A stretch of 64,000 nucleotides of DNA. Origin: Micromonospora sp. MA102 (GTDB lineage: Bacteria > Actinomycetota > Actinomycetes > Mycobacteriales > Micromonosporaceae). The translations under genes were made by a program, and so were the position numbers. Location of the stretch: the NCBI RefSeq assembly GCF_025460765.1, contig NZ_JAMWEG010000004.1, forward strand, positions 310,001-374,000. The letters are read 5' to 3'. Positions 49,884 through 57,971 of the stretch are shown here, in pieces. The notes under the pieces are model-generated. The model did no database searches. It was not told the origin of the DNA and was given only the letters and a program-made list of their open reading frames with translations. How positions within the stretch are numbered: the first letter of the stretch is position 1; each line of letters begins with the position of its first letter.

Positions 49884-52211
49884 ATGCGTAAACCTCTTCT
49901 CGCCGGGCTCGCCGCAGCCGCGCTGGCCGGTGGCTCACTCCTGACCCTCGCCGGCCCCGCACAGGCCACGGACGGGACCACCCTCTACGTCCGGCCGACG
50001 GTCACCACCTGCTCCGACACCGGGCCCGGCACCTACGACCAGCCGTTCTGCTCGATCGGCGCCGCGGCGTCGGTCGTCTCGGCCGGGCAGACCGTCGAGA
50101 TCAGCGGAGGCGTTTACCAGGAACACGTCACGGTCACCCGCTCCGGCACGCCGGACGCGCCCATCGTCTTCCGGGGCGGTCCCTCCAGCTCGCAGCTGAG
50201 CGGCCCGGCGGCCGGGATCACCATCGACGGCCAGCACGACATCACGATCGAACGGATCCAGGTCCCCGGCGCGGTCGACGGCCCCGCACTCGACATCCGC
50301 AACGCCGCCCGCATCACGGTCGAGGGCGGCGGCTACTCCCTGACGGGCGGTGTGACCGGCACGGTCGTGCGCTTCTCCGGTGTCACCGACTCGGTCCTGA
50401 GCCGCTCTTCCGTCTCCGGCAGTTCGCTGACCACCGGCGTGTTGCTGGACGACACGACCTCCGGCGTACGCCTGTCGTCGGTGAACGTCATCGGCAACCC
50501 GAACGACCCCGTCGAGCAGAGTGTCGGGATCCGGGTCGAGGGCGCCGGCAACACGATCGTCGGCAGCTCCCTCGATCGCTTCACCGGAGCCGCCGTCAGT
50601 GTCGCGTCGAGCGCGCGCGGGACGACGGTGGTGAACAACGAGATCGGACTGGGCGCCGGCCACGGCATCCACAACGCCGGCGCCGTCGGTACGGCGATCA
50701 CCAACAACACGCTCACGGACCGCTGCCTGGACAGCATCCGCGTCGACGGAAGTTCCTCCGGCGTCTCGGTGCAGAACAACCGGCTCGTCAAGACCGGCTC
50801 CCAGGTGTCCTGCTCGTCGCCCTCCGGAAGCGGGGCGGAGATCGCCGTCGGCGGCGGCGCCACCGCCGACACGGTGGTCGACTACAACCTCGTCGAGAGG
50901 TACACCGCCGGATCCTCGACGATCTACGACTGGAACGGCGCCCGGATGGGCCTGGCGGCGTTCCGCGCCGCCTCCGGCCAGGCCGCCCACGACCTGGACA
51001 CCCCGGGCCCGACGGGCGGATACGACTCGGCCAACTCGGCCGCCCCGGGCTTCCCGGCGACCGACCGCAACGGCACCGCCCGGGTGGACGATCCGGCGGT
51101 GCCGAACACGGGGGCCGGGCCGCTGCCCTACGCCGACCGGGGGGCGGTCGAGACCGTCCGCGGCCCGGACACCCGGTTCGCCCTCACGCCGGACCTCGAC
51201 ACGGGCTCGGTCACCGTCGACGCCTCGGCCACCGTGCCGGGGGTCGCGCCGATCGCCACCTACCGGTTCGACTTCGGCGACGGCACGGTCGTCACCCAGG
51301 ACACGCCGGTGGCCACCCACCGGTATGCCACCCGGAACACGTACAGCGTCTCCGTCCGGGCCACCGGCACGGACGGGCGCAAGGACGACACCACCCACGG
51401 GGTGAGCGTGCTGCCCCGCACCGGCACCGTCGGTCTGCTCACCACGTCCGCCCTCCGGTACGTCGCCCCGATGGCCAACGTGCCGTGGCCCTCGCTCGGG
51501 GCGGACCGGTCGGATCTCGGCCCGGCCGCCCGGCTCGACCTGGTCGATGCCGGCAACGGCAAGGTCGCCCTGTTCCTGCGTTCGGCCGGCCGCTACGTCA
51601 CCGCGGACACGGCCGGGGTGGCGGCGCTCACCTACCAGACCGTGGTGGTCGGCGACACCGAGCGGTTCACCCTGGTCAGCAACGCGGACGGAACGATCAG
51701 CCTGCAGTCCGTCGCCGGCGGCAGGTACGTGACCGCGACCGCGAACGCGACCACGCCGCTGATCGCCAACGGCAAGACCATCGGCACCGAGCAGAAGTTC
51801 TACCGGGTTGACGTCGCCAACGTGGGGCGCACGCTGAAGGCGGGCGCCAACGGCCGCTTCGTCACCGCGGACAGCGGCAGCGTCAAGCCGCTGATCGCCA
51901 GCGGCACCAGCGCCGGCACCGCGCAGCGGTTCGACGTGCTCGACCTCGGCGGCGGCAAGGTGGCGCTCCTGGCCTGGGCCAACCGGCTGATCGTCAGCGC
52001 CGACGGCACCGGCACCAAGCCGCTGATCGCCAACCGGACCAGCGCCGGCGCCTGGGAGAAGTTCACCCTGATCCGCAACACCGACGGCACGGTCAGCCTC
52101 AAGGCGGCGGTCAACAGCCGCTACGTCACCGCCGACAGCGCAGGCACCGCACCCCTGATCGCCAACCGCACCGCGATCGGCCCGTGGGAGAAGTTCACCC
52201 TCGGCAGCTGA
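49884..52211 (+). CDS. Secreted modular protein: beta-helix, PKD domain, fascin-like trefoil repeats
   Basis: The 775-residue precursor has a signal peptide ending PAQA. Residues about 30-370 form a right-handed parallel beta-helix (repeated GVRLSSVNVIG, GNTIVGSSLDRF, TTVVNNEIGL, SVQNNRLVK). Residues about 430-515 are a PKD domain with FDFGDGTVVTQDTP and HRYATRNTYSVSVRATG. Residues about 520-775 contain five or more copies of a fascin/ricin-like trefoil unit, (N)GRYVTADSAGTAPLIANRT(A/S)xGxWEKF. Such modules bind carbohydrate. It is probably an extracellular polysaccharide-binding or polysaccharide lyase-like protein; no catalytic residues can be assigned. A strong terminator follows. Confidence 0.85.
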   Translation: MRKPLLAGLAAAALAGGSLLTLAGPAQATDGTTLYVRPTVTTCSDTGPGTYDQPFCSIGAAASVVSAGQTVEISGGVYQEHVTVTRSGTPDAPIVFRGGPSSSQLSGPAAGITIDGQHDITIERIQVPGAVDGPALDIRNAARITVEGGGYSLTGGVTGTVVRFSGVTDSVLSRSSVSGSSLTTGVLLDDTTSGVRLSSVNVIGNPNDPVEQSVGIRVEGAGNTIVGSSLDRFTGAAVSVASSARGTTVVNNEIGLGAGHGIHNAGAVGTAITNNTLTDRCLDSIRVDGSSSGVSVQNNRLVKTGSQVSCSSPSGSGAEIAVGGGATADTVVDYNLVERYTAGSSTIYDWNGARMGLAAFRAASGQAAHDLDTPGPTGGYDSANSAAPGFPATDRNGTARVDDPAVPNTGAGPLPYADRGAVETVRGPDTRFALTPDLDTGSVTVDASATVPGVAPIATYRFDFGDGTVVTQDTPVATHRYATRNTYSVSVRATGTDGRKDDTTHGVSVLPRTGTVGLLTTSALRYVAPMANVPWPSLGADRSDLGPAARLDLVDAGNGKVALFLRSAGRYVTADTAGVAALTYQTVVVGDTERFTLVSNADGTISLQSVAGGRYVTATANATTPLIANGKTIGTEQKFYRVDVANVGRTLKAGANGRFVTADSGSVKPLIASGTSAGTAQRFDVLDLGGGKVALLAWANRLIVSADGTGTKPLIANRTSAGAWEKFTLIRNTDGTVSLKAAVNSRYVTADSAGTAPLIANRTAIGPWEKFTLGS

Positions 52212-52222
52212 CCGGAACACCG

Positions 52223-52258
52223 GACGCCCGCCCGGGTCCATCCACCCGGGCGGGCGTC
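52223..52258. terminator. Bidirectional terminator, 15-bp stem
   Basis: Perfect arms GACGCCCGCCCGGGT and ACCCGGGCGGGCGTC enclose a six-base loop between the secreted protein gene and the convergent thiolase gene. Confidence 0.85.
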
Positions 52259-52262
52259 GGCG

Positions 52263-53555
52263 TCAGCGCTCCAGGATCGCGGTGACGCCCTGCCCACCGG
52301 CCGCGCAGATGGAGATCAGGCCGCGCCCGCTCCCCTTCTGGTCGAGGAGCTTGGCCAGGGTCGCCACGATCCGGCCGCCGGTGGCCGCGAACGGGTGCCC
52401 GGCGGCCAGCGAGGACCCGTTGACGTTGAGCCGGTCGCGGTCGATCGCGCCGAGCGGCGCGTCCAGGCCGAGCCGCTCCTTGCAGAACTCCGGCGACTCC
52501 CAGGCGGCCAGGGTGGCCAGCACCTGCGAGGCGAAGGCCTCGTGGACCTCGTAGTAGTCGAAGTCCTGCAGGGTCAGCCCGGCCCGGGCCAGCATCCGGG
52601 GCACCGCGTACGCGGGGGCCATCAGCAGGCCCTCGTCGCCGTGCACGAAGTCCACGGCCGCGGTCTCGGACCAGGAGAACCAGGCCAGCACCGGCAGGTG
52701 GTGCTCCCGCGCCCACTCCTCGGACGCCAGCAGCACAGTGGACGCCCCGTCGGTGAGCGGCGAGGAGTTGCCGGCGGTCATGGTGGCCGCCTCGGCGTCC
52801 GGGCCCTTGGCGCCGAAGACCGGCTTGAGCGAGGCGAGCTTCTCCAGGCTGGTGTCCGGGCGGAGGTTCTGGTCGCGGGTGAGCCCCAGGTAGGGGGTCA
52901 TCAGGTCGTCGAAGAACCCCTTCTCGTACGCGGCGGCGAGCCGCTGGTGCGAGCGGAGCGCCAACTCGTCCTGGGCCTGCCGGTCGATGTTCCAGCGCAG
53001 CGCCGTCTTCGCGGCGTGGTCGCCCATCGACAGCCCGGTGCGCGGCTCGGCGTTGCGCGGGATCTCCGGCTTGAACGGCTGGAGCGGTCGGAGCTTGGCG
53101 GCGAGCTTGAGCCGCTCGCCGAGGGCCCGGGCGGAGTTGAGCTGGATCAGGGTCCGGCGCAGGTCCTCGTTGACCGCGAGGGGCGCGTCGGAGGTGGTGT
53201 CGACGCCGCCGGCGATGCCGACCTCGATCTGCCCGAGGGCGATCTTGTTGGCGACCAGGATGGCGGCCTCCAGACCGGTGCCGCAGGCCTGCTGGATGTC
53301 GTACGCCGGGGTGTGCGGGTCGAGCCGGGAACCGAGCACCACCTCGCGGGTGAGGTTGAAGTCCCGGGAGTGCTTGAGCACGGCGCCGGCCACCACCTCG
53401 CCGACCCGCTGCCCGGCCAGCCCGAACCGGGCGACCAGCCCGTCCAGCGCCGCGCCGAGCATGTCCGCGTTGGACGCGTGCGCGTAGCGCGAGTTGGAGC
53501 GGGCGAAGGGGATGCGGTTGCCGCCGATCACCGCGACCCGCCGGACACTCTGCAC
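52263..53555 (-). CDS. Acetyl-CoA acyltransferase (thiolase, FadA2/FadI-like)
   Basis: GTG at 53555, with AGGAGG upstream, gives 430 residues. The catalytic cysteine is in AYDIQQACGTGLEA, the second in SICAAGGQG, and the His residues in VNGSSLAAGHPFAATGG and YEVHEAFA. It cleaves or forms 3-oxoacyl-CoA. Its position, divergent from fabG4 and the MaoC-type dehydratase, corresponds to fadA2-fabG4-htdX of mycobacteria. The 54-base divergent gap must hold both promoters. Confidence 0.88.
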   Translation of the reverse strand: MQSVRRVAVIGGNRIPFARSNSRYAHASNADMLGAALDGLVARFGLAGQRVGEVVAGAVLKHSRDFNLTREVVLGSRLDPHTPAYDIQQACGTGLEAAILVANKIALGQIEVGIAGGVDTTSDAPLAVNEDLRRTLIQLNSARALGERLKLAAKLRPLQPFKPEIPRNAEPRTGLSMGDHAAKTALRWNIDRQAQDELALRSHQRLAAAYEKGFFDDLMTPYLGLTRDQNLRPDTSLEKLASLKPVFGAKGPDAEAATMTAGNSSPLTDGASTVLLASEEWAREHHLPVLAWFSWSETAAVDFVHGDEGLLMAPAYAVPRMLARAGLTLQDFDYYEVHEAFASQVLATLAAWESPEFCKERLGLDAPLGAIDRDRLNVNGSSLAAGHPFAATGGRIVATLAKLLDQKGSGRGLISICAAGGQGVTAILER

Positions 53556-53609
53556 GATCGGCCTCCTCGAAGCTGTTGCCCGAACCCTACTCGCCAGTAG
53601 GCTACGCCT

Positions 53610-54968
53610 ATGACCGACAGGTACGCGAGCTTCGTCCAATCGGGGGCCGGCCGCGCGCTGGTCAAGCGCCTCGGGCTGCCCGACCCGCCCCGCCTGCGCC
53701 GGCACACGCCGGGCGACCCGCTCGTCCCCGGGCCGGTCCTGCTCGGCTCGTCGACCGGTGGCCGGCTCGCCGAGCCGGTGGGCAAGGTGCTGACCGCCGC
53801 CGGGGTCGAGCTGGTCGACCCGGCCGCCGTCACCGACGCCACCGCCGGCTTCGCGGCCCTGGTGTACGACGCCAGCGGCATCGCCGACTCCACCGGCCTG
53901 CGCCAGCTCTACGACTTCTTCCACCCGCAGGCCCGGGCGCTGCTGCCCAGCGGCCGGGTGATCGTGCTGGGCACCCCGCCGGCCGAGTGCGGCTCGCCCC
54001 GGGAGGCCACCGCCCAGCGTGCGCTGGAGGGGCTGACCCGCAGCATCGGCAAGGAGTTCGGCCGTGGTGTGACGGCCCAGCTCGTGTACGTCACGAAGGA
54101 CGGCGACGCCGGCACCCCGGTCAGCCTGGAGTCCACCCTGCGCTTCCTGCTCAGCGGCCGGTCCGCGTACGTCTCCGGGCAGGTGATCCGGGTCGGCGCC
54201 GGGACCGCCGCCGCGCCGGCCGACTGGGACCGGCCGCTGGACGGCCAGGTGGTCCTGGTCACCGGGGCGGCCCGGGGCATCGGCGCGGCGCTGGCCCGGG
54301 TGCTCGCGCGGGACGGCGCCTCGGTCGTCGCGCTGGACATCCCGGCCGCCGGTGACGAGCTGGCCGCGGTGGCCAACGAGATCGGCGGCAGCGCCGTGCA
54401 GCTCGACCTGACCGCCGCGGACGCACCGACCCGGCTGGCCGAGCACCTGGCGAGCCGGCACGGCCGGGTCGACGTGGTGGTGCACAACGCCGGCATCACC
54501 CGGGACAAGACGCTCGGCCGGATGGACGCCGACCGCTGGGACTCGGTGATCGACGTGAACCTCTCCAGCCAGGAGCGGATCAACGACGTGCTGCTGGAGC
54601 GGGACCTGATCCCGGCCGGCGGCCGGATCGTCTCGGTCTCCTCGATCGCCGGCATCGCGGGCAACCGGGGCCAGACCAACTACGCGACCAGCAAGGCGGG
54701 GGTGATCGGCCTGGTCGACTCCCTCTCCCCGGTGCTGCGCGAGCGGGGCATCAGCCTGAACGCGGTCGCACCCGGCTTCATCGAGACCCGGCTGACCGCC
54801 CGGATCCCGCTGATGATCCGTGAGGCAGGCCGGCGGATGAACAGCATGGCCCAGGGCGGCCTGCCGGTGGACGTGGCCGAGACGATCGGCTGGCTGTCCT
54901 GGCCGGCGAGCGGCGCGGTCACCGGCAACGTGGTCCGGGTCTGCGGCCAGAGCCTGCTGGGGGCGTGA
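53610..54968 (+). CDS. fabG4: High-molecular-weight 3-oxoacyl-ACP/CoA reductase (FabG4)
   Basis: At 452 residues this is the FabG4 form: an N-terminal flavodoxin-like domain (residues about 1-205) without cofactor motif, joined to a short-chain dehydrogenase domain. The latter has VLVTGAARGIGAALA for NAD(P), HNAGITRDKTLGRMD, the catalytic Ser in VSSIAGIAGNRG and Y-x-x-x-K in TNYATSKAG. It reduces 3-oxoacyl thioesters. Its stop overlaps the start of the dehydratase gene (TGATG), so the two enzymes are made together and act in consecutive steps. Confidence 0.92.
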   Translation: MTDRYASFVQSGAGRALVKRLGLPDPPRLRRHTPGDPLVPGPVLLGSSTGGRLAEPVGKVLTAAGVELVDPAAVTDATAGFAALVYDASGIADSTGLRQLYDFFHPQARALLPSGRVIVLGTPPAECGSPREATAQRALEGLTRSIGKEFGRGVTAQLVYVTKDGDAGTPVSLESTLRFLLSGRSAYVSGQVIRVGAGTAAAPADWDRPLDGQVVLVTGAARGIGAALARVLARDGASVVALDIPAAGDELAAVANEIGGSAVQLDLTAADAPTRLAEHLASRHGRVDVVVHNAGITRDKTLGRMDADRWDSVIDVNLSSQERINDVLLERDLIPAGGRIVSVSSIAGIAGNRGQTNYATSKAGVIGLVDSLSPVLRERGISLNAVAPGFIETRLTARIPLMIREAGRRMNSMAQGGLPVDVAETIGWLSWPASGAVTGNVVRVCGQSLLGA

Positions 54969-56152
54969 TGGCGCGGCGGAAGCAGCGGCCGGAGGAGCCG
55001 GCCGAGGAGCTGTCGGTGCACGAGCTGATCGAGGGCCCGACCCAGGACCTCACCTCGGCCCGCGCGGCGCTCGCCGCCCGGGACGCCCCGGAGCCGCCGG
55101 TCGAGGCGACCCAGGACCTGTCCGCGCTGGCCCCGGACCGCACCCAGGACCTGTCCGCGCTGACCCAGGACCGCACCCAGGACCTGTCCGCGTTGGCCGA
55201 CGACCGCACCCGCGACCTGTCCGGCGCGGCCACCGCGGTCACGTCGGGCGGCGCGGCCACCCTGGTCGCTCCGGAGCGCACCGGGCCGGACGGCCGCCTG
55301 CGCCTGGACCTGCCGCGGCTGCCGGCGCCGGGGGCGCTCTACCGGCGGGCCCTGCTGGGGGCGCTGCCCGGCATGGGTGGCCGGCGCCGGCCGGACGTGC
55401 CCGCCGTGGAGCTGGCTGTCTCCGGTGTGCCGGTCGACCCGGCCCACCTGGCGGACTACGACCGGGTCTGCGGGTTCCGGCTGGCCGACCGGCTGCCGGC
55501 GACGTACCTGCACGTGCTGGGCTTTCCGCTGTCGCTGCGGCTGATGACCGCGCCGGAGTTCCCCATCCCGCTGACCGGGGTGGTGCACGTGGCGAACCGG
55601 ATCATTGTGCACCGGCCGGTCGAGGTCGGCGAGACGGTGGACTTCCGCACGTACGCCGAGAACCTGCGCCCGCACGAGCGGGGCCGGCAGCTCGACGTGG
55701 TGCTGGTCGGCTCGGTCGGCGGGGAGGAGGTCTGGCGCGGCGTCTCGACGTACCTCGGGAAGCAGCGCACGGCGGGCGGCGGCCCGCGGCCCGACCGGGG
55801 TGACCGCCCGACCCCGCCGGCCGCCTCGGCGCACTGGCGGGTGACCCCCCGGGTGGGCACCGACTACGCGCGGGTCTCCGGCGACCACAACCCGATCCAC
55901 ACGTCCCGGCTGGGCGCGCGGCTGTTCGGCTTCCCACGCCCGATCGCGCACGGCATGTGGAGCAAGGCGCGCTGCCTGGCCGCGCTGGAGAGCCGGCTGC
56001 CGGAGGCCTACACGGTGGAGGTGGCGTTCAAGCTGCCCGTGCCGCTGCCGTCCACGGTGGCCTTCAGTGCCACGGCCACGGGCCCGACCTGGGACTTCGC
56101 GCTGCACGACGCGCGGCAGGGCCGGCCGCATCTGGTGGGCACCGTCCGCTGA
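54968..56152 (+). CDS. htdX: MaoC-like (R)-3-hydroxyacyl dehydratase, HtdX type, with repeat-containing N-terminus
   Basis: ATG at 54968 overlaps the fabG4 stop and gives 394 residues (GTG 54965 is possible). A double hot-dog dehydratase forms the C-terminal 280 residues: an N-terminal half with YLHVLGFPLSLRLMTAPEFP and VHVANRIIVHRPVEVG, then the active hot dog with YARVSGDHNPIHTS and FPRPIAHGMWSKAR (hydratase 2 motif, Asp and His). The first 110 residues are an extension not found in mycobacterial HtdX: acidic, with three full and one partial 11-residue repeats TQDLSALxxDR. The operon context supports a role in fatty acid synthesis or turnover. Confidence 0.85.
   Translation: MARRKQRPEEPAEELSVHELIEGPTQDLTSARAALAARDAPEPPVEATQDLSALAPDRTQDLSALTQDRTQDLSALADDRTRDLSGAATAVTSGGAATLVAPERTGPDGRLRLDLPRLPAPGALYRRALLGALPGMGGRRRPDVPAVELAVSGVPVDPAHLADYDRVCGFRLADRLPATYLHVLGFPLSLRLMTAPEFPIPLTGVVHVANRIIVHRPVEVGETVDFRTYAENLRPHERGRQLDVVLVGSVGGEEVWRGVSTYLGKQRTAGGGPRPDRGDRPTPPAASAHWRVTPRVGTDYARVSGDHNPIHTSRLGARLFGFPRPIAHGMWSKARCLAALESRLPEAYTVEVAFKLPVPLPSTVAFSATATGPTWDFALHDARQGRPHLVGTVR
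55109..55228 (+). repeat. 33-bp tandem repeat inside the htdX-like gene
   Basis: Three complete 33-bp units begin at 55109, 55142 and 55175, each starting ACCCAGGACCTGTCC, and a partial fourth unit begins at 55208. They encode TQDLSALAPDR, TQDLSALTQDR, TQDLSALADDR and TRDLSGA. The near-identity of DNA as well as protein suggests recent slippage, and copy number may vary between strains. Confidence 0.8.
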
Positions 56153-56153
56153 G

Positions 56154-56181
56154 GAAAGAGGGGCTTGAGGTCCCCTCTTTC
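56154..56181 (+). terminator. Intrinsic terminator of the fabG4-htdX operon
   Basis: Arms GAAAGAGGGG and CCCCTCTTTC enclose an eight-base loop, starting two bases after the htdX stop, with a pyrimidine-rich 3' arm. Confidence 0.8.
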
Positions 56182-56189
56182 GTGCGCTA

Positions 56190-56215
56190 AGTTGTTCTCG
56201 GATTGAGTTGTTCTC
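56190..56215 (+). promoter_or_regulatory. Direct-repeat operator upstream of the Nudix gene
   Basis: Two exact copies of AGTTGTTCTC (56190-56199 and 56206-56215) with a 16-bp period lie 23 bases before the ATG at 56238. The region is A/T-rich compared with its surroundings. The next gene encodes a protein with an NrtR-type DNA-binding end, so autoregulation at this site is a natural hypothesis. Confidence 0.6.
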
Positions 56216-56237
56216 AAGATGAGAGAGACGGGACGCC

Positions 56238-56990
56238 GTGAACGAGCAGGACTTCCTGGCCGCGTACGACCCTCGGGACTACCCGGCGGTCGCCGTCACC
56301 GTCGACGTGGTGGCGCTGACCATCCGCGAGGGCGCTCTGCACGTGCTGCTGATCCGCCGGGCCGCCCCGCCCTACACGGGGCACTGGGCGCTGCCCGGCG
56401 GCTTCGTCCGCCCCGACGAGGACCTCGCCACCGGCGCCCGCCGCGAGCTGGCCGAGGAGACCGGGCTCGGCGGCGAGCGGCTGCGCCGCGTCCACCTGGA
56501 GCAGCTCGCCACCTACGGCGGGCCCGACCGGGACCCGCGGATGCGGGTGGTCTCGGTCGCCCACCTGGCCTTCGCCCCCGACCTGCCCGACCCGGTCGCC
56601 GACACCGACGCCGACGACGCCGTCTGGCTGCCGGTGACCGCGCTGACGAGCCGGCAACTCGCCTTCGACCACGGCCGGATCATCGACGACGGGCTGGAGC
56701 GGGCCCGGTCCAAGCTGGAGTACACGCCACTGGCCACCCGCTTCCTCGAACCCGAGTTCACCATCACCGAGCTGCGGGCCGTCTACGAGACGGTCTGGGG
56801 GCACCCGCTGCACGCCGGCAACTTCCACCGCAAGGTGCTGTCCGTGCCCGGCTTCGTGGAGAGCACCGGCGCCAGCACCGAACGCGGCGGCGCGCGCGGC
56901 GGGCCCCGGGCCAAGCTCTACCGGGCCGGCGACGCCCGGCTCCTCCACCCGGCGCTCCTGCGCCCCGCCCGGGAGGAGACGGTGCGGTGA
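56238..56990 (+). CDS. NrtR-type Nudix protein with C-terminal winged helix
   Basis: The 250-residue product has an N-terminal Nudix domain. The Nudix box appears as GGFVRPDEDLATGARRELAEETGLG (quoted whole only to show the G-x5-E-x7-R-E-L-x-E-E-x-G pattern in pieces: GGFVRPDEDL, ARRELAEETGLG), so hydrolase residues are intact. The C-terminal part (about 160-235) resembles the NrtR winged helix, with FTITELRAVYETVWG and LHAGNFHRKVLSVPG. NrtR proteins sense ADP-ribose and control NAD genes. Here the downstream genes encode a J-domain pseudokinase, a vWA protein and a PurA homologue, so the target is different. The DNA site is likely the direct repeat at 56190. Confidence 0.82.
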   Translation: MNEQDFLAAYDPRDYPAVAVTVDVVALTIREGALHVLLIRRAAPPYTGHWALPGGFVRPDEDLATGARRELAEETGLGGERLRRVHLEQLATYGGPDRDPRMRVVSVAHLAFAPDLPDPVADTDADDAVWLPVTALTSRQLAFDHGRIIDDGLERARSKLEYTPLATRFLEPEFTITELRAVYETVWGHPLHAGNFHRKVLSVPGFVESTGASTERGGARGGPRAKLYRAGDARLLHPALLRPAREETVR

Positions 56991-57961
56991 GGACCGAGGA
57001 GGCCATCCGGCTGGTCGCCACCGCGCGCGGCGACGCCGACCTGTTCGGCACCGACGCGCCGGCCCGCCGCTACCGCGAGCTGGTCACGGCCCTGCACCCC
57101 GACCGGCTCGGCGCGCTCGACCCGGGGGTACGCGCCGCCGCCACCGACGCGCTGATGACGGTGACCGCCCGCTGGCGGGGCGGCCGCGACGCCCACCTCG
57201 GCGACTACGCGTTGCGCCGGATCGCGTACGTCGGGGACCTGGCCGACCTCTACGACGTCGGGCGTGACCGGCTGCTCAAGCTGCCCCGCGATCCGGCCGA
57301 CAACGACCTCATGGCCCGCGAGGCGCGCGCCCTGCGCCGGATCGCCGAGCGGGGCGACCCGCGGCACCTGCCCTACGTGCCCCGGCTCGTCGACCACCTG
57401 CCCGTCCAGGACCCGGCGACCGGCGCGGAACGGCTGGTCAACGTGGTGGCCGCGGCACCGGGGCTGCACAGCCTCGACGAGGTGCGCCGCGCGTACCCGG
57501 ACGGGGTGGACCCGCGCGACGCGGCCTGGATGTGGCGGCGGCTGCTGGTCGCCCTCGGCCTGGCCCACCGGGCCGGGGTGGTGCACGGCGCGGTGCTCCC
57601 CCGGCACGTGCTCATCGAGCCGGACGCGCACGGCGTGGTCCTGGTCGACTGGTGCTTCGCGGTGGTCGGCGAGGGCGCCGTCCCGGCGCTGGTCCCCGGG
57701 CACGAGGAGTGGTACCCGGCCGAGGTGACCGCGCGGCGGCCCGCCGGCCCGGGCACCGACCTGGCCATGGCCGCGCGCTGCATGACCTGGCTGATGGCCG
57801 ACCGGGCCCCGCGCGAGCTGCGCGCCTTCGCGGCCGGCTGCCGGCGCCCGAAGCTCGCCGCGCGTCCCGACGACGCCTGGCGGCTGCTCGGCGAACTCGA
57901 CGAGGTGCTGGAACGCCGCTACGGCCCCCGCACCTTCCGACCCTTCACCCTCAATCCCTAG
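56987..57961 (+). CDS. J-domain-like protein fused to a protein pseudokinase
   Basis: GTG at 56987 overlaps the Nudix stop and gives 324 residues. Residues 29-60 hold a J-domain-like hairpin with the H-P-D motif at 37-39 (YRELVTALHPDRLGAL). Residues about 85-310 look like a kinase fold: a lysine in LLKLPRDP, EARALRRIA for the C-helix, a catalytic loop at HGAVLPRHVL (200-209) and D-W-C at 221-223 in the place of DFG. The catalytic Asp of H-R-D is alanine and the Asn that follows is histidine, so activity is doubtful. It is the second gene of the operon and is followed by the vWA gene after ten bases. Confidence 0.72.
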   Translation: MRTEEAIRLVATARGDADLFGTDAPARRYRELVTALHPDRLGALDPGVRAAATDALMTVTARWRGGRDAHLGDYALRRIAYVGDLADLYDVGRDRLLKLPRDPADNDLMAREARALRRIAERGDPRHLPYVPRLVDHLPVQDPATGAERLVNVVAAAPGLHSLDEVRRAYPDGVDPRDAAWMWRRLLVALGLAHRAGVVHGAVLPRHVLIEPDAHGVVLVDWCFAVVGEGAVPALVPGHEEWYPAEVTARRPAGPGTDLAMAARCMTWLMADRAPRELRAFAAGCRRPKLAARPDDAWRLLGELDEVLERRYGPRTFRPFTLNP

Positions 57962-57971
57962 GGAGGCTGCC

